Source of the DNA: Roseobacter sp. MED193
GTDB lineage: Bacteria; Pseudomonadota; Alphaproteobacteria; Rhodobacterales; Rhodobacteraceae
DNA length: 64,000 nucleotides
NCBI RefSeq assembly: GCF_000152965.1
Contig: NZ_CH902583.1
Span: 1,699,072 to 1,763,071 of the forward strand
Direction of reading: 5' to 3'
Position 1 is the first letter of the stretch, and the number at the start of each line of letters is the position of its first letter. Positions 35,698 through 44,113 of the stretch are shown here, one piece after another. The notes under the pieces are model-generated. The model did not search any database. It saw nothing but the letters and a program-made list of their open reading frames with translations, and was not told the origin of the DNA. Made by a program: the position numbers and the translations under genes.

Positions 35698-37362
35698 ATG
35701 GCAGATATCGTGCAGATCAGGTGTAATCGCCTGATCCGCGGGCAGCGGGCAAGGGCCCGGTCTGTGCTGTGGATCATGGGTGTTGTTCTCTTTCTTGGGA
35801 TGGCGCTGATTCCCCCAACCCAGGCCCAAGCGGCGCCCTACGCGGCCGTCGTTGTGGATGCGCGTACGGGTGAGGTGCTGCACTCGCGCAATGCAGATGC
35901 CCGATTGCATCCCGCTTCATTGACCAAGATGATGACCCTCTACATCGCCTTCGAAGCCGTGCGCAACGGCGAGATCTCTCTCGACCAGAAGGTCCGTATC
36001 AGCAAGAATGCCGCCGCAGAGCCCCCCTCGAAGCTGGGGCTCAAATCCGGCCAGCGGATTGCCTTCCGCTATCTGATCCGCGCCTCTGCGGTGAAATCAG
36101 CCAATGACGCCGCCACCGCAATTGGGGAGGCCATTTCGGGATCAGAGGCCGCCTTTGCCCGGCGCATGACCCGCACCGCCAAGGCGCTCGGCATGTCACG
36201 GACCACGTTCAAGAATGCCCATGGGCTCACCGAGGCCGGGCATCTGTCGACCGCCCGGGATATGACCAAACTGGGCCGCCATATCCTGTATGACTACCCG
36301 GAGTATTATCACCTGTTTTCGCGGACCTCGATTGATGCGGGGGTGAAAACAGTGCCCAACACCAACCGCCGCCTGCTGGCCTCCTACAAGGGGGCTGACG
36401 GGATCAAAACCGGCTACACCCGTGCAGCGGGTTCCAACCTTGTGGCCTCAGCCAAACGCGGCGACGAGCGCATCATCGCAACCGTTTTTGGCGGAAAATC
36501 CTCTACCTCGCGCAATGCCCGCATCGTTGAACTGCTCGACCTTGGCTTCCGCCGCGCTCCATCACGCGCCAGAGTGCGCGCACCGGGGCGTCCAGCCTAT
36601 GTTGGCAATCAAGGGATTGGCGGATCGACCCAGGTGGCGGCTGCCACCAATGGCGGCGCTGGTAAGACGGTTCGCGTCAATGGATTGGTCAAAACCAGCC
36701 TCCGTCCCCTGGCGCGCCCGATCCCGGTTGTTGACCCGGATGTGATTGCCGAAGCGGTGCAAATTGCCACCGCGACTCCGGCCCCTGGGCTGCAAGCCCC
36801 AGAGGTCCAAACTCAGGCGATCCAACCACAGGATGCCGCCGAGCAGAGCAGCACAGATATCGATCCCGCGGTTCTACAGGCCAGCATCACCGCCGCCATT
36901 GCAGAGGCAGAGGTCTTACCAGCCGCAACCGGACAGAGCCCCAGCGCCAATCCACCTGCAGGCAGCGAAACTCTGACTCTCGCCGCAGCACACTCCGCGC
37001 CGACTGCCGCCGTGCAAACGGTTCCCTTTACCGGGCTGCGACCTGTGGCGCGCCCAACCAAATTGGCAAACGCCGTTGTGCCTGCTGACCAGCCGCCGGT
37101 GGTGGTCACCCGACTATCGACCTCGGGCGGTCGGTACTGGGGCATCAATGTCGGACGCTACACCAGCGCCTATCAGGCCGAAAAAGTCCTGCTGCGCACC
37201 GCGCTGTCGGAGATGGAGACCCTCAACGGTACCCTGCGCAAAGTGGCCAAATCACGACTGGGCTATGACGCCAATTTCCTAGGCATGACCAAGGAGCAGG
37301 CGGAGCTCGCCTGCCGCCGATTGAGTGCCCGCAATATCGCCTGCGACACGCTTGGCCCCTAG
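35698..37362 (+). CDS. D-alanyl-D-alanine carboxypeptidase with SPOR domain
   Basis: Periplasmic low-molecular-weight penicillin-binding protein trimming pentapeptides. 554 residues: signal segment (about 22-46), transpeptidase-like domain with SLTK (74-77), SAN (134-136) and KTG (237-239), a long Pro/Ala-rich linker (about 290-460) and a C-terminal SPOR domain (about 470-554) that would target denuded glycans at the septum. ATG 35698 has AAGAGG upstream; one 63 bases earlier has none. Confidence 0.93.
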   Translation: MADIVQIRCNRLIRGQRARARSVLWIMGVVLFLGMALIPPTQAQAAPYAAVVVDARTGEVLHSRNADARLHPASLTKMMTLYIAFEAVRNGEISLDQKVRISKNAAAEPPSKLGLKSGQRIAFRYLIRASAVKSANDAATAIGEAISGSEAAFARRMTRTAKALGMSRTTFKNAHGLTEAGHLSTARDMTKLGRHILYDYPEYYHLFSRTSIDAGVKTVPNTNRRLLASYKGADGIKTGYTRAAGSNLVASAKRGDERIIATVFGGKSSTSRNARIVELLDLGFRRAPSRARVRAPGRPAYVGNQGIGGSTQVAAATNGGAGKTVRVNGLVKTSLRPLARPIPVVDPDVIAEAVQIATATPAPGLQAPEVQTQAIQPQDAAEQSSTDIDPAVLQASITAAIAEAEVLPAATGQSPSANPPAGSETLTLAAAHSAPTAAVQTVPFTGLRPVARPTKLANAVVPADQPPVVVTRLSTSGGRYWGINVGRYTSAYQAEKVLLRTALSEMETLNGTLRKVAKSRLGYDANFLGMTKEQAELACRRLSARNIACDTLGP

Positions 37363-37417
37363 GCCCTGTGACATCAGATTAACCCGTGGCCGCACTTACC
37401 TCGTGACTGGCCGCAGC

Positions 37418-37446
37418 AAAAGGCCCCTTCCCGAAGGGGCCTTTTT
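37418..37446. terminator. Strong intrinsic terminator
   Basis: AAAAGGCCCCTTC (37418-37430), loop CC, GAAGGGGCCTTTT (37433-37445) plus a T-run to 37446. A near-perfect 13 bp stem after the carboxypeptidase gene; A-run on the left makes it potentially bidirectional. Confidence 0.9.
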
Positions 37447-37553
37447 AGTGCCTTCAATGTCGGCTTCGAGCCCAGATCTCCCGATGTTGCATGATGTATC
37501 AATGTCCGGAGTACCGATTTGAACAATGCGCTTTTTGCCGTTAATCTTGCTTC

Positions 37554-37874
37554 ATGTCCTTTGCTATTTACGCCCTTTTTCTTTTGCTGTTTGTGAATGC
37601 TCTGGTCGCCTTTGGGGTCGCGTTCTATTGGCAGGCAAAGGTTATCTTCACCTTGTATGGGATGTCGGACTGGGATGGCGCATTTAATCCGCCGAAGAGT
37701 TTGGGCAACCCAAACAGCCCTCAAAATAGCTTTGGCCGTTTCATAGCTGGTGAACTTTTGCCCGAGTTGCGGCGCAAATGGAGTAAAGCTATCGCATATC
37801 TAGTGGTTAGTTTCTTGACGCTTTTCTTGGTCGTCGGGTTTTTAAAGATCTTCGCACCTGAATATCTTCAATGA
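37554..37874 (+). CDS. Small two-helix membrane protein, unknown
   Basis: 106 residues with transmembrane helices at about 4-26 and 80-101 and a polar loop between (LYGMSDWDGAFNPPKSLGNPN). Base composition is lower in GC than its neighbours, and it stands alone between the terminator and the ccoS region, so lateral gain is possible. No family recognised. ATG at 37554 lacks a strong binding site. Confidence 0.6.
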   Translation: MSFAIYALFLLLFVNALVAFGVAFYWQAKVIFTLYGMSDWDGAFNPPKSLGNPNSPQNSFGRFIAGELLPELRRKWSKAIAYLVVSFLTLFLVVGFLKIFAPEYLQ

Positions 37875-38009
37875 AGTTAGGTCAGGAAAGGGCATTGTTA
37901 GCAAAGCAGCCCTTCGCATCGTTTCTTTTAACGGCAGCAATGTCCCGCTCTACGGCCCTTAGGATACCCTAGAGGTTTTGCGGCCAATTTCTCTGTCTCA
38001 AATCAGCGT

Positions 38010-38168
38010 TCACGGCTTGGGGTGATCGTCCCATTCCTCGCTCAGGATACGGCGTGAGTCCCCTTCGGGGTCGTCATACTGGTTTGAGCGCACCGTATAG
38101 ACAAAGGCCGCCAAGGCGCCGCCACCCAGCAACAGCGAAATGGGGATGAGATAGGCAAGAACGCTCAT
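38010..38168 (-). CDS. ccoS: Cbb3-type oxidase assembly protein CcoS
   Basis: 52 residues beginning MSVLAYLIPISLLLGGGAL: one membrane helix, then YDDPEGDSRRIL, the conserved CcoS pattern. Needed for insertion of haem and copper into the cbb3 oxidase. Lies 33 bases after ccoI on the same strand, last of ccoG-H-I-S. Too short for most length cut-offs, but the sequence and place make it clear. Confidence 0.93.
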   Translation of the reverse strand: MSVLAYLIPISLLLGGGALAAFVYTVRSNQYDDPEGDSRRILSEEWDDHPKP

Positions 38169-38201
38169 GGGCTAGGGCACTTTTGTCGGGGGCGGCGCAG
38201 G

Positions 38202-40406
38202 TTATTTCAGGCGCAGCGCATTAAGGGATACGGTGATCGAAGAGCTAGACATTGCCAGCGCCGCAATCAAGGGGGTTGCAAAGCCAGCTATGGCCAGCGG
38301 CACTGCGATCACGTTGTAAAGCGTCGCAATGCGGAAATTCTCGCGGATGCGTTTGGTCGCCTTGCTGGCAACCACACAGGCCTCGGCGATGGGTTCCAGA
38401 TCCTGGCCCAGCAGCACAATGTCCGAGGCCACCCGCGCCGCATCCAAAGCAGAGGCCGGCGAGATCGAGACATGCGCCGCCGTCAGGGCAGCGGTGTCGT
38501 TCAACCCGTCGCCCACCATCAGAACCTTGTGGCCCCGGTCAGACAGAGATTGAATGCGCTCGGCCTTGTCCTCCGGCAGCGCCTCCGCCAGCCATTTCTG
38601 GATGCCCAGACGCTGCGCCAGATCCTCGACTGCGGCGGTGGTATCGCCGGAGATCAACAAAACCTCTTTGCCAGCCGCATGCAGTTGCGCCACCGCCTCG
38701 GCGGCACCGGGGCGCAGCGCATCGTGGAACAGGAACCCACGTGGCGCAGCCCCTTCACCGGTGTCCAGCCAGGCTGCCGTTTGACTGCCCTGGTCAGCCC
38801 CCAACCAAGCGGCACGGCCCAAGCGTACGGTGCGACCCATATACTGGCCTTGGGTACCAAAGCCTGGGCGTTCCTGCAGGTCGGTAACGTCGGCCGGAGC
38901 TATTCCCGCCGTACGTGCCGCAGCGGTGAGAGCCCGCGACAGCGGATGCGAAGAGCCTTCCGCCAGCGCCAGGGCGATTTCCAGCTCGGCGCGGGTGAAG
39001 ACTTCGAGGTTTTCCAACTGCGGGGTCCCCGTCGTCAAGGTACCGGTTTTGTCAAAAACCACGGTATCCACTCCGGCCAGACGCTCCAACGCGGTGGAAT
39101 GTTTGATCAACATGCCCTTTTTGAACAACCGCCCCGAGGCCGCCGTGGTCACCGCAGGCACCGCAAGACCCAGCGCGCAGGGGCAGGTGATGATCAAAAC
39201 AGCCGCCGCAATATTCAGCGCCATGCGCAGATCAAAGGTGTAGAGATACCAGCCCACAAAGGCCAAAGCCGAAAGGATATGAACACCCGGGGCATAAAGC
39301 TTGGCGGCGCTATCGGCCAGCGAGGTATAGCGCGAGCGGCCAGACTCGGCGATCGCGACCAGATCCGCCATCCGGTGCAGCGAGGTGTCCTCGCCCACGG
39401 CCTCAGCCCGGACCACCAATGGGCCGGTCAGATTGACCTCCCCTGCCGAAACCTGCGTGCCCGGCGCGGCAAAGACCGGCAGCGTCTCGCCAGTGAGCAA
39501 AGAACGGTCCAGCTCGGATTCGCCTGTGGCAATGACGCCATCCACCGGCATCCGACCACCTGGGCGCACCAGGATAAGATCGCCATAGGCCAGATCAGCC
39601 ACCGGCACCTCGACCTCCGTATCGTCTTCCATACGGATGGCGCGGGGCACTTCGAGTGCGGCAAGTTCCTCGGCCGCGGAGCGCGCCACGGCGCGGGTGC
39701 GATAATCCAGATAGCGCCCAGCCAGCAATAAGAAGGTCAGGGTCAGGGCCGCATCAAAATAGGCGTGATCCCCCGACAGGCTGGTCTCCCAAAGAGAGGT
39801 GACAAGCGCCAGCACCAGGGCCAGAACAATCGGCACATCCATATTGAGCCGCCCAACCCGTAGGGCGCTCCAGGCATTGGTAAAGAAGGGCTTACCGGCA
39901 AAGATCACCGCCGGAAAAGCTATGGCGGCCGAAATCCAGTGGAACATGTCACGGGTGGCGTCTGAGGCCCCGGACCAGACCGAGACCGACAAAAGCATCA
40001 CATTCATAGAGGCAAAGCCGGCAACCGCCAGCCGCATCAACAGATCGCGCCCGGCACGGTCACTTTGGGTTGCGGCCAGTGTGGCCAGATCCAGTTCATG
40101 GGCCTCAAACCCCAGATCCGCGAGCACCGGGATCAGATCATCGGCGCGCACCTCTGGATCGGCCTCAATCAGGGCGCGCTTCAGGGTCAGGTTGACCCGC
40201 GCTGAATGAATGCCGGGATGGTCATTGAGCCCCCGCTCCACCTTAGAAATACAGGCCTGGCAGTGGATTGTCGGCAAGGAGAGCGCCAGACGCGCCTCGG
40301 TTGGGGCGGTTTCGACCGCCTCGGTTGGGGCGGTTTCGACCGCCTCGGTAGAGGCCGCAACGCAGCCTGGGCATACAGCCATTGCGGGGCGCATCTGGGC
40401 CGTCAT
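38202..40406 (-). CDS. ccoI: Copper-translocating P-type ATPase CcoI (FixI)
   Basis: P1B-type ATPase supplying copper for cbb3 assembly. 734 residues: Cys-containing N-terminus (AVCPGC), a heavy-metal-associated domain with HCQAC (about 48-52), eight helices, CPC in ITCPCALGLA, phosphorylation site DKTGT and hinge GDGLNDTAAL. An eight-residue unit (TEAVETAP) is duplicated between the first Cys pair and the metal domain. Six bases after ccoH. Confidence 0.95.
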   Translation of the reverse strand: MTAQMRPAMAVCPGCVAASTEAVETAPTEAVETAPTEARLALSLPTIHCQACISKVERGLNDHPGIHSARVNLTLKRALIEADPEVRADDLIPVLADLGFEAHELDLATLAATQSDRAGRDLLMRLAVAGFASMNVMLLSVSVWSGASDATRDMFHWISAAIAFPAVIFAGKPFFTNAWSALRVGRLNMDVPIVLALVLALVTSLWETSLSGDHAYFDAALTLTFLLLAGRYLDYRTRAVARSAAEELAALEVPRAIRMEDDTEVEVPVADLAYGDLILVRPGGRMPVDGVIATGESELDRSLLTGETLPVFAAPGTQVSAGEVNLTGPLVVRAEAVGEDTSLHRMADLVAIAESGRSRYTSLADSAAKLYAPGVHILSALAFVGWYLYTFDLRMALNIAAAVLIITCPCALGLAVPAVTTAASGRLFKKGMLIKHSTALERLAGVDTVVFDKTGTLTTGTPQLENLEVFTRAELEIALALAEGSSHPLSRALTAAARTAGIAPADVTDLQERPGFGTQGQYMGRTVRLGRAAWLGADQGSQTAAWLDTGEGAAPRGFLFHDALRPGAAEAVAQLHAAGKEVLLISGDTTAAVEDLAQRLGIQKWLAEALPEDKAERIQSLSDRGHKVLMVGDGLNDTAALTAAHVSISPASALDAARVASDIVLLGQDLEPIAEACVVASKATKRIRENFRIATLYNVIAVPLAIAGFATPLIAALAMSSSSITVSLNALRLK
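40295..40342. repeat. 24-bp tandem duplication within ccoI
   Basis: Units 40295-40318 and 40319-40342 are identical, followed by the first few bases of a third. The period is a multiple of three, so it adds eight residues (TEAVETAP) without a frameshift in a linker before the metal-binding domain. Copy number may vary between strains. Confidence 0.85.
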
Positions 40407-40412
40407 CTTGAT

Positions 40413-40877
40413 CTACCCTCTTACGTGCAGGATCACCCGCTGGGTGAACTCAGTGCCATTTTTGGCCCGTGCCACCATGCGGATATTCCAGTTGCCCGGC
40501 CCAAGATTCGCAGGGGCTACATAGGCGGTTCCGTTAAAGGTGAACTCCGGGATCTGGTCGTCCTGTACATGGGTCGCCCGCCCTAAAGTCGCTGTCAGCT
40601 TGGCCACTTCAACAGGCTTGCCTTCGGCATCAGAGATTTCCAGAGTAACCTGATCCTCTTGCGCCGAGGCATAGACCGACCAGCCAAGCGATTGCTGCGC
40701 ATCGCGCCGCGTATCGAATTCCTGGCTGGCCACATAGGAGTTTTTCACCTCGAGCCCCGGAAAGGTTTTGACCGCATTATAGGCCAGCGCCAGATTGACG
40801 CTGATAATCACCCCAAATGCACCGCAAAAGATCATCAATACGTGACGACCTGTCAGTTCACGCGTCCCCTTAGCCAT
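40413..40877 (-). CDS. ccoH: Cbb3 oxidase assembly protein CcoH (FixH)
   Basis: 154 residues: N-terminal helix (HVLMIFCGAFGVIISVNLALAY) and a periplasmic FixH domain including NSYVASQEFD and ending in GPGNWNIRMVARAKNG. Helps assemble the cbb3 complex with CcoG and CcoI. Two bases from ccoG, six from ccoI. Confidence 0.93.
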   Translation of the reverse strand: MAKGTRELTGRHVLMIFCGAFGVIISVNLALAYNAVKTFPGLEVKNSYVASQEFDTRRDAQQSLGWSVYASAQEDQVTLEISDAEGKPVEVAKLTATLGRATHVQDDQIPEFTFNGTAYVAPANLGPGNWNIRMVARAKNGTEFTQRVILHVRG

Positions 40878-40879
40878 GA

Positions 40880-42325
40880 TCAGTTCCCTTTTCCGTTAAA
40901 GGTGGTGTCTTTATAGGCGCGTTCGCCATTGGTGAGATCTTCGACCCAGATTCTGACCGGAGTTGATTCCGCATCCGAAGCCTCAGCCCCTTTGGGCGTC
41001 ACGATATAGACCCGTTGAAGATAGGCGGTATCCGCTGGAACCTCAACCGAGGCATAGGGCGTGCCTTCGAGCTGCACCCGCATGGCCGGATCGCCTTTGA
41101 GCGACAGTTTAAAGGGACGGGCTTCACCATGTTTGTTGCGCAGACGCACATCATAGGTGTTGCGCACCGACCCATCAGACAGGGTGACAAAGGTCGGGTT
41201 GCGTACTGGCGCCACGGTCAGATCAATATCTGAGCGAATGAACAGGGCAAAGACCAGCGCAAGGCCGACAAAGCTCCACATCGAAGTATACATAATCGTG
41301 CGCGGACGCAGAATGTGCTTCCAGATGTTTTTCGGCGGTTGCCCCGCACGCTCATGGGCCTCGTCCGACAGCGCCATATAGTCGATGAGACCACGCGGTT
41401 TGCCGATTTTGTCCATCACATCGTCGCAGGCATCAATACACAACGCGCAGGTGATACATTCCAGCTGCTGACCATCGCGGATATCAATCCCGACAGGGCA
41501 GACATTGACGCAGGCCATACAGTCGATGCAATCGCCCTGCGGCGGATCCGCAACATCGGCCTTGCCTTTATTCTTATTCAGCTTGCCGCGTGGCTCGCCG
41601 CGCCAATCACGGTAGCCGACCACCAGCGTGTCTTCGTCCATCATTGCGGCCTGAATACGCGGCCAGGGGCAGGCGTAGATACAGATCTGTTCGCGGGCGA
41701 TGCCACCAAAGAAGAAGGTCGTCGCTGTCAAAACCAGCATGGTGGTATAGGCAATGGGATGCGCCTGGCCGGTGACCAGATCCACCATCAGCGTCGGTGC
41801 ATCGGCAAAATAGAACACCCAGGCCCCACCAGTGGCCAAACCTATCAGCATCCAAGACGCCCATTTGGTCAGCCGCAGACGTGCCTTGCGAAAATCCATT
41901 TTCTTTTGCCGGTGCAGACGCAGGCGGGCGTTTCGATCGCCCTCGATCCATCGTTCCACCAATATGAACAGATCGGTCCAAACCGTCTGCGGACAGGCAT
42001 AGCCACACCAGACACGCCCCAGGGCCGAGGTAAAGAGGAACAGTCCCAGACCCGCCATGATCAATAGACCAGCCACAAAGTAGAACTCATGTGGCCAGAT
42101 TTCGATCCAGAAGAAGTAGAAACGCCGATTGGCCAGATCGAGCAAAACCGCCTGATCCGGCAGCGAAGGCCCGCGGTCCCAGCGGATCCATGGGGTGATG
42201 TAGTAAATCCCCAAAGTGATCGCCAAAATGTACCATTTTAGGTTACGAAATACACCCGAAACGCGCCGTGGAAATACGGGTTCCCTGGCGGCGTATAGGC
42301 TGGGGGCGGGATCGGAATCACTCAC
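40880..42325 (-). CDS. ccoG: Cytochrome c oxidase accessory protein CcoG (FixG)
   Basis: 481-residue membrane iron-sulfur protein, thought to reduce copper for cbb3 assembly. Helices in the N-terminal half, a CGYACPQTVW motif, a second Cys segment ICIYACPWPR, two 4Fe-4S motifs (CIDCMACVNVCPVG and CITCALCIDAC) and a periplasmic Ig-like C-terminal domain. First gene of ccoGHIS with an FNR site 64 bases upstream. Confidence 0.96.
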   Translation of the reverse strand: MSDSDPAPSLYAAREPVFPRRVSGVFRNLKWYILAITLGIYYITPWIRWDRGPSLPDQAVLLDLANRRFYFFWIEIWPHEFYFVAGLLIMAGLGLFLFTSALGRVWCGYACPQTVWTDLFILVERWIEGDRNARLRLHRQKKMDFRKARLRLTKWASWMLIGLATGGAWVFYFADAPTLMVDLVTGQAHPIAYTTMLVLTATTFFFGGIAREQICIYACPWPRIQAAMMDEDTLVVGYRDWRGEPRGKLNKNKGKADVADPPQGDCIDCMACVNVCPVGIDIRDGQQLECITCALCIDACDDVMDKIGKPRGLIDYMALSDEAHERAGQPPKNIWKHILRPRTIMYTSMWSFVGLALVFALFIRSDIDLTVAPVRNPTFVTLSDGSVRNTYDVRLRNKHGEARPFKLSLKGDPAMRVQLEGTPYASVEVPADTAYLQRVYIVTPKGAEASDAESTPVRIWVEDLTNGERAYKDTTFNGKGN

Positions 42326-42389
42326 GGACTCACTCCACTGAATATATGTCTCTCTAGCTTGGTTCTTTCAAAAGTTAAGGTCACGCTCT

Positions 42390-42403
42390 TTGACGTGGAT
42401 CAA
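42390..42403. promoter_or_regulatory. FNR-type site upstream of ccoG
   Basis: TTGAC-GTGG-ATCAA, nearly the FNR consensus TTGAT-N4-ATCAA. Its centre is about 71 bases before the ccoG start; with the usual -41.5 spacing transcription would begin near 42355. Confidence 0.8.
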
Positions 42404-42425
42404 AAAGCGCATCGGACAAGCATCT

Positions 42426-43319
42426 TTATATATCACTTTCAGAAACATTGGTTTTTCGCTGGCGCCGCAACCAAGAGACAAACTGACGCGCCTGCATCCG
42501 CTGCACGCCCGGGCGGGTGACAATGTGATAGCCTCGGCCCTCATTTCCGGTGAATAACTCCACTAGGCGCCCCGCCTCCAAATCCTCCAGCACAAAATCC
42601 TGCACACTCACCGCGACACCCTGCCCTTCGCGCACCGCCTGCATCAAAAGATTTCCAGGCAATTTGATGCTCGCCCCCCGAATGACCTCGGCCACCCCGC
42701 GCGAACGCAGCCAATGTGCCGCCTCGGTGGTGCCCAGCTCTTCGAGCCAGGGCAGATCCAGCAGATCCTCCGGCGCCTTCACCACGCGATCCCGCAACAA
42801 GCTGGGATTTGCCACCACAACCATGGGGGAACAGAGCAGGATTTCAGCCTCTAAACCAGCCCAATTCCCGTCGCCGTAGCGCAGCGCAATATCAACGCCT
42901 CCGGGCTGAAGCGAGACGACCTCACCACGCGGATCGATCACGAGGTCGATATCCGGATGTTGCATGCGAAACTCTGCCAGACGCGGCATCAGCCAATTGG
43001 CGGCAAACATTGGTGTGCAGCTAATATGTAAGGGTCGCGCCGCACCCTGAGTGTTGAGATCCTGCACCGCCGACTGAATGGCCCCAAACCCCAGCAGCAA
43101 GGCCTGAGCCAGATGCCTGCCCTCCTCCGTCATCTCCAGAGACCGGCCACTGCGATCCAGCAACGGGGTGCCCAGGTATTCCTCAAGGCTACGAAGCTGC
43201 TGACTGATGGCAGCATGGCTGACATTAAGGGCTACGCCCGCCTTAGCGATATTTGCGTGTTCAGCATAGGAAGCAAAGGCCCTAAGGGCGGCAAGCGGCG
43301 GCATATTGAGCCAATCCAT
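42426..43319 (-). CDS. LysR-family regulator (GcvA-like)
   Basis: 297 residues from ATG 43319, AGGA six bases upstream. N-terminal winged helix with PPLAALRAFASYAEH and VSHAAISQQLRSLEEYLG; C-terminal effector-binding domain in two lobes. The sequence style (LPPLxALRAFxA, HISCTPMFAANWLMPRL) fits the GcvA/AmpR branch. Divergent from the 81-residue gene; a palindrome overlaps its own leader. Targets unknown. Confidence 0.9.
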   Translation of the reverse strand: MDWLNMPPLAALRAFASYAEHANIAKAGVALNVSHAAISQQLRSLEEYLGTPLLDRSGRSLEMTEEGRHLAQALLLGFGAIQSAVQDLNTQGAARPLHISCTPMFAANWLMPRLAEFRMQHPDIDLVIDPRGEVVSLQPGGVDIALRYGDGNWAGLEAEILLCSPMVVVANPSLLRDRVVKAPEDLLDLPWLEELGTTEAAHWLRSRGVAEVIRGASIKLPGNLLMQAVREGQGVAVSVQDFVLEDLEAGRLVELFTGNEGRGYHIVTRPGVQRMQARQFVSWLRRQRKTNVSESDI

Positions 43320-43339
43320 ATGTAATCCTACCTTACATA
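43319..43339. promoter_or_regulatory. Palindrome at the LysR gene start
   Basis: TATGTAA (43319-43325) and TTACATA (43333-43339) with seven bases between, overlapping the start codon and ribosome site of the LysR gene. It fits a LysR-type autoregulatory site that would also control the divergent 81-residue gene. Confidence 0.55.
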
Positions 43340-43419
43340 ATATAATTTTTCCTGAGTCGCATCTTGGCCGTTTTGCAGCGACAGTCAAAGGCAGAAACAT
43401 CAACACAGGAGATTTCAAG

Positions 43420-43665
43420 ATGCTCATCGATATCTATGCCCGCTCCATGATGACCGCGACGCGTCACCCTTGTGTCGAGGTCCGGGACCTAGTTGCACCG
43501 GCCTCAACGCCACAGGACCCGGCGCAAAAAGAGATTACAGACAAACGCTTCTCAGCTGTCTTCGCCAGATTGATCAAGCGGATCAAATACCTGACCACTG
43601 GGCTACGCCCGACAGTTCGCCATTTGAACCAACCGGTGCGCTGCATTGATCTGCAAAAGCTGTGA
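43420..43665 (+). CDS. 81-residue protein of unknown function
   Basis: Starts at ATG 43420 with AGGAG nine bases upstream. Basic, with a possible amphipathic helix (FSAVFARLIKRIKYL) in the C-terminal half; no signal peptide. Divergent from the LysR gene across a 100-base gap with a palindrome, so probably its target. Not recognised; a distant likeness to short Arg-rich DUF1127-like proteins is too weak to claim. Confidence 0.6.
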   Translation: MLIDIYARSMMTATRHPCVEVRDLVAPASTPQDPAQKEITDKRFSAVFARLIKRIKYLTTGLRPTVRHLNQPVRCIDLQKL

Positions 43666-43709
43666 GCTGTGAAAGCGGGGCTTGCATCTGGGGCAAGGGG
43701 GCAGAGCAT

Positions 43710-43861
43710 AAAGGGCGTCGGCTTTACAGGAAACGCGCGAACAGATCGAAAAGCCGACGCCTGATCCCCACAGCCTAGCACGTCTGGCCGCAGGAATATG
43801 TTGCTGACCAATCTCTGCCACCCAGAATAGGCGCAAGGCTAAGTCAGACCATCTCTATCTT
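43710..43861 (-). ncRNA. Candidate FnrL-dependent small RNA
   Basis: Prediction only. From the FNR site, -41.5 spacing leftward places a start near 43861; TTCAAT on the minus strand (43873-43868) matches TATAAT at four of six and lies at the right distance. About 100 bases on, arms GGCGTCGGCTTT and AAAGCCGACGCC (43714-43761) form a perfect 12 bp stem followed by CTTTAT, a possible 3' end. No open frame of note. A rightward RNA ending at 44080 is the alternative, but its -10 region is poor. Confidence 0.3.
43714..43761. terminator. 12 bp hairpin, terminator-like on the minus strand
   Basis: GGCGTCGGCTTT (43714-43725) and AAAGCCGACGCC (43750-43761) are perfectly complementary with a 24-base loop. 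On the minus strand CTTTAT follows; on the plus strand there is no T-run, so it is less likely to serve the 81-residue gene. Confidence 0.5.
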
Positions 43862-43895
43862 GAACGGATTGAAGCAGTCTCTATCGCCATGCGCT

Positions 43896-43909
43896 TTGAC
43901 TCTAATCAA
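43896..43909. promoter_or_regulatory. FNR-type site with no adjacent protein gene
   Basis: TTGAC-TCTA-ATCAA, the same quality as the ccoG site. The nearest start codon in the right direction is far away: the 81-residue gene reads towards it and ccoP ends 200 bases off. Confidence 0.65.
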
Positions 43910-44051
43910 ACTTGCCAGTTTATCTCCGCTTTGGGCGCGAATAATTGCACCTGGCCTTGGGACAATGCGTCCCGAAAGTCGAAGACCCGTTCCGGGTTCG
44001 CGGCTCTCACCTTCGCTGAGGCGTGTTTTGCAAGCACCACCACCGCATGAA

Positions 44052-44080
44052 AAAGGGCCACCCCAATCGGGCGGCCCTTT
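44052..44080 (-). terminator. Terminator of the ccoNOQP operon
   Basis: AAAGGGCC (44052-44059) and GGCCCTTT (44073-44080) pair around ACCCCAATCGGGC. On the minus strand the stem runs into TTTTT, 34 bases past the ccoP stop. Confidence 0.82.
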
Positions 44081-44113
44081 GCCTTGGTAATTTCAAACGC
44101 AAAAGCGCAGTGA

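Larger units (their letters stand above)
43666..44113. other. Intergenic region with hairpins and an orphan FNR site
   Basis: 448 bases without a credible protein gene between the 81-residue gene and the 3' end of ccoP. It contains a 12 bp perfect hairpin (43714-43761), an FNR-type site (43896-43909), two small hairpins (43959-43973 and 43985-43997) and the ccoP terminator (44052-44080). Structure without coding suggests an RNA gene. Confidence 0.6.

Noticed and set aside
38472-39731. Plus-strand open frame of about 419 codons
   Set aside because: Antisense to ccoI, with Arg/Gln-rich composition and no recognisable domain.
43860-44090. Short open frame near the orphan FNR site
   Set aside because: No ribosome site, composition unlike a protein, and it runs into the ccoP terminator.
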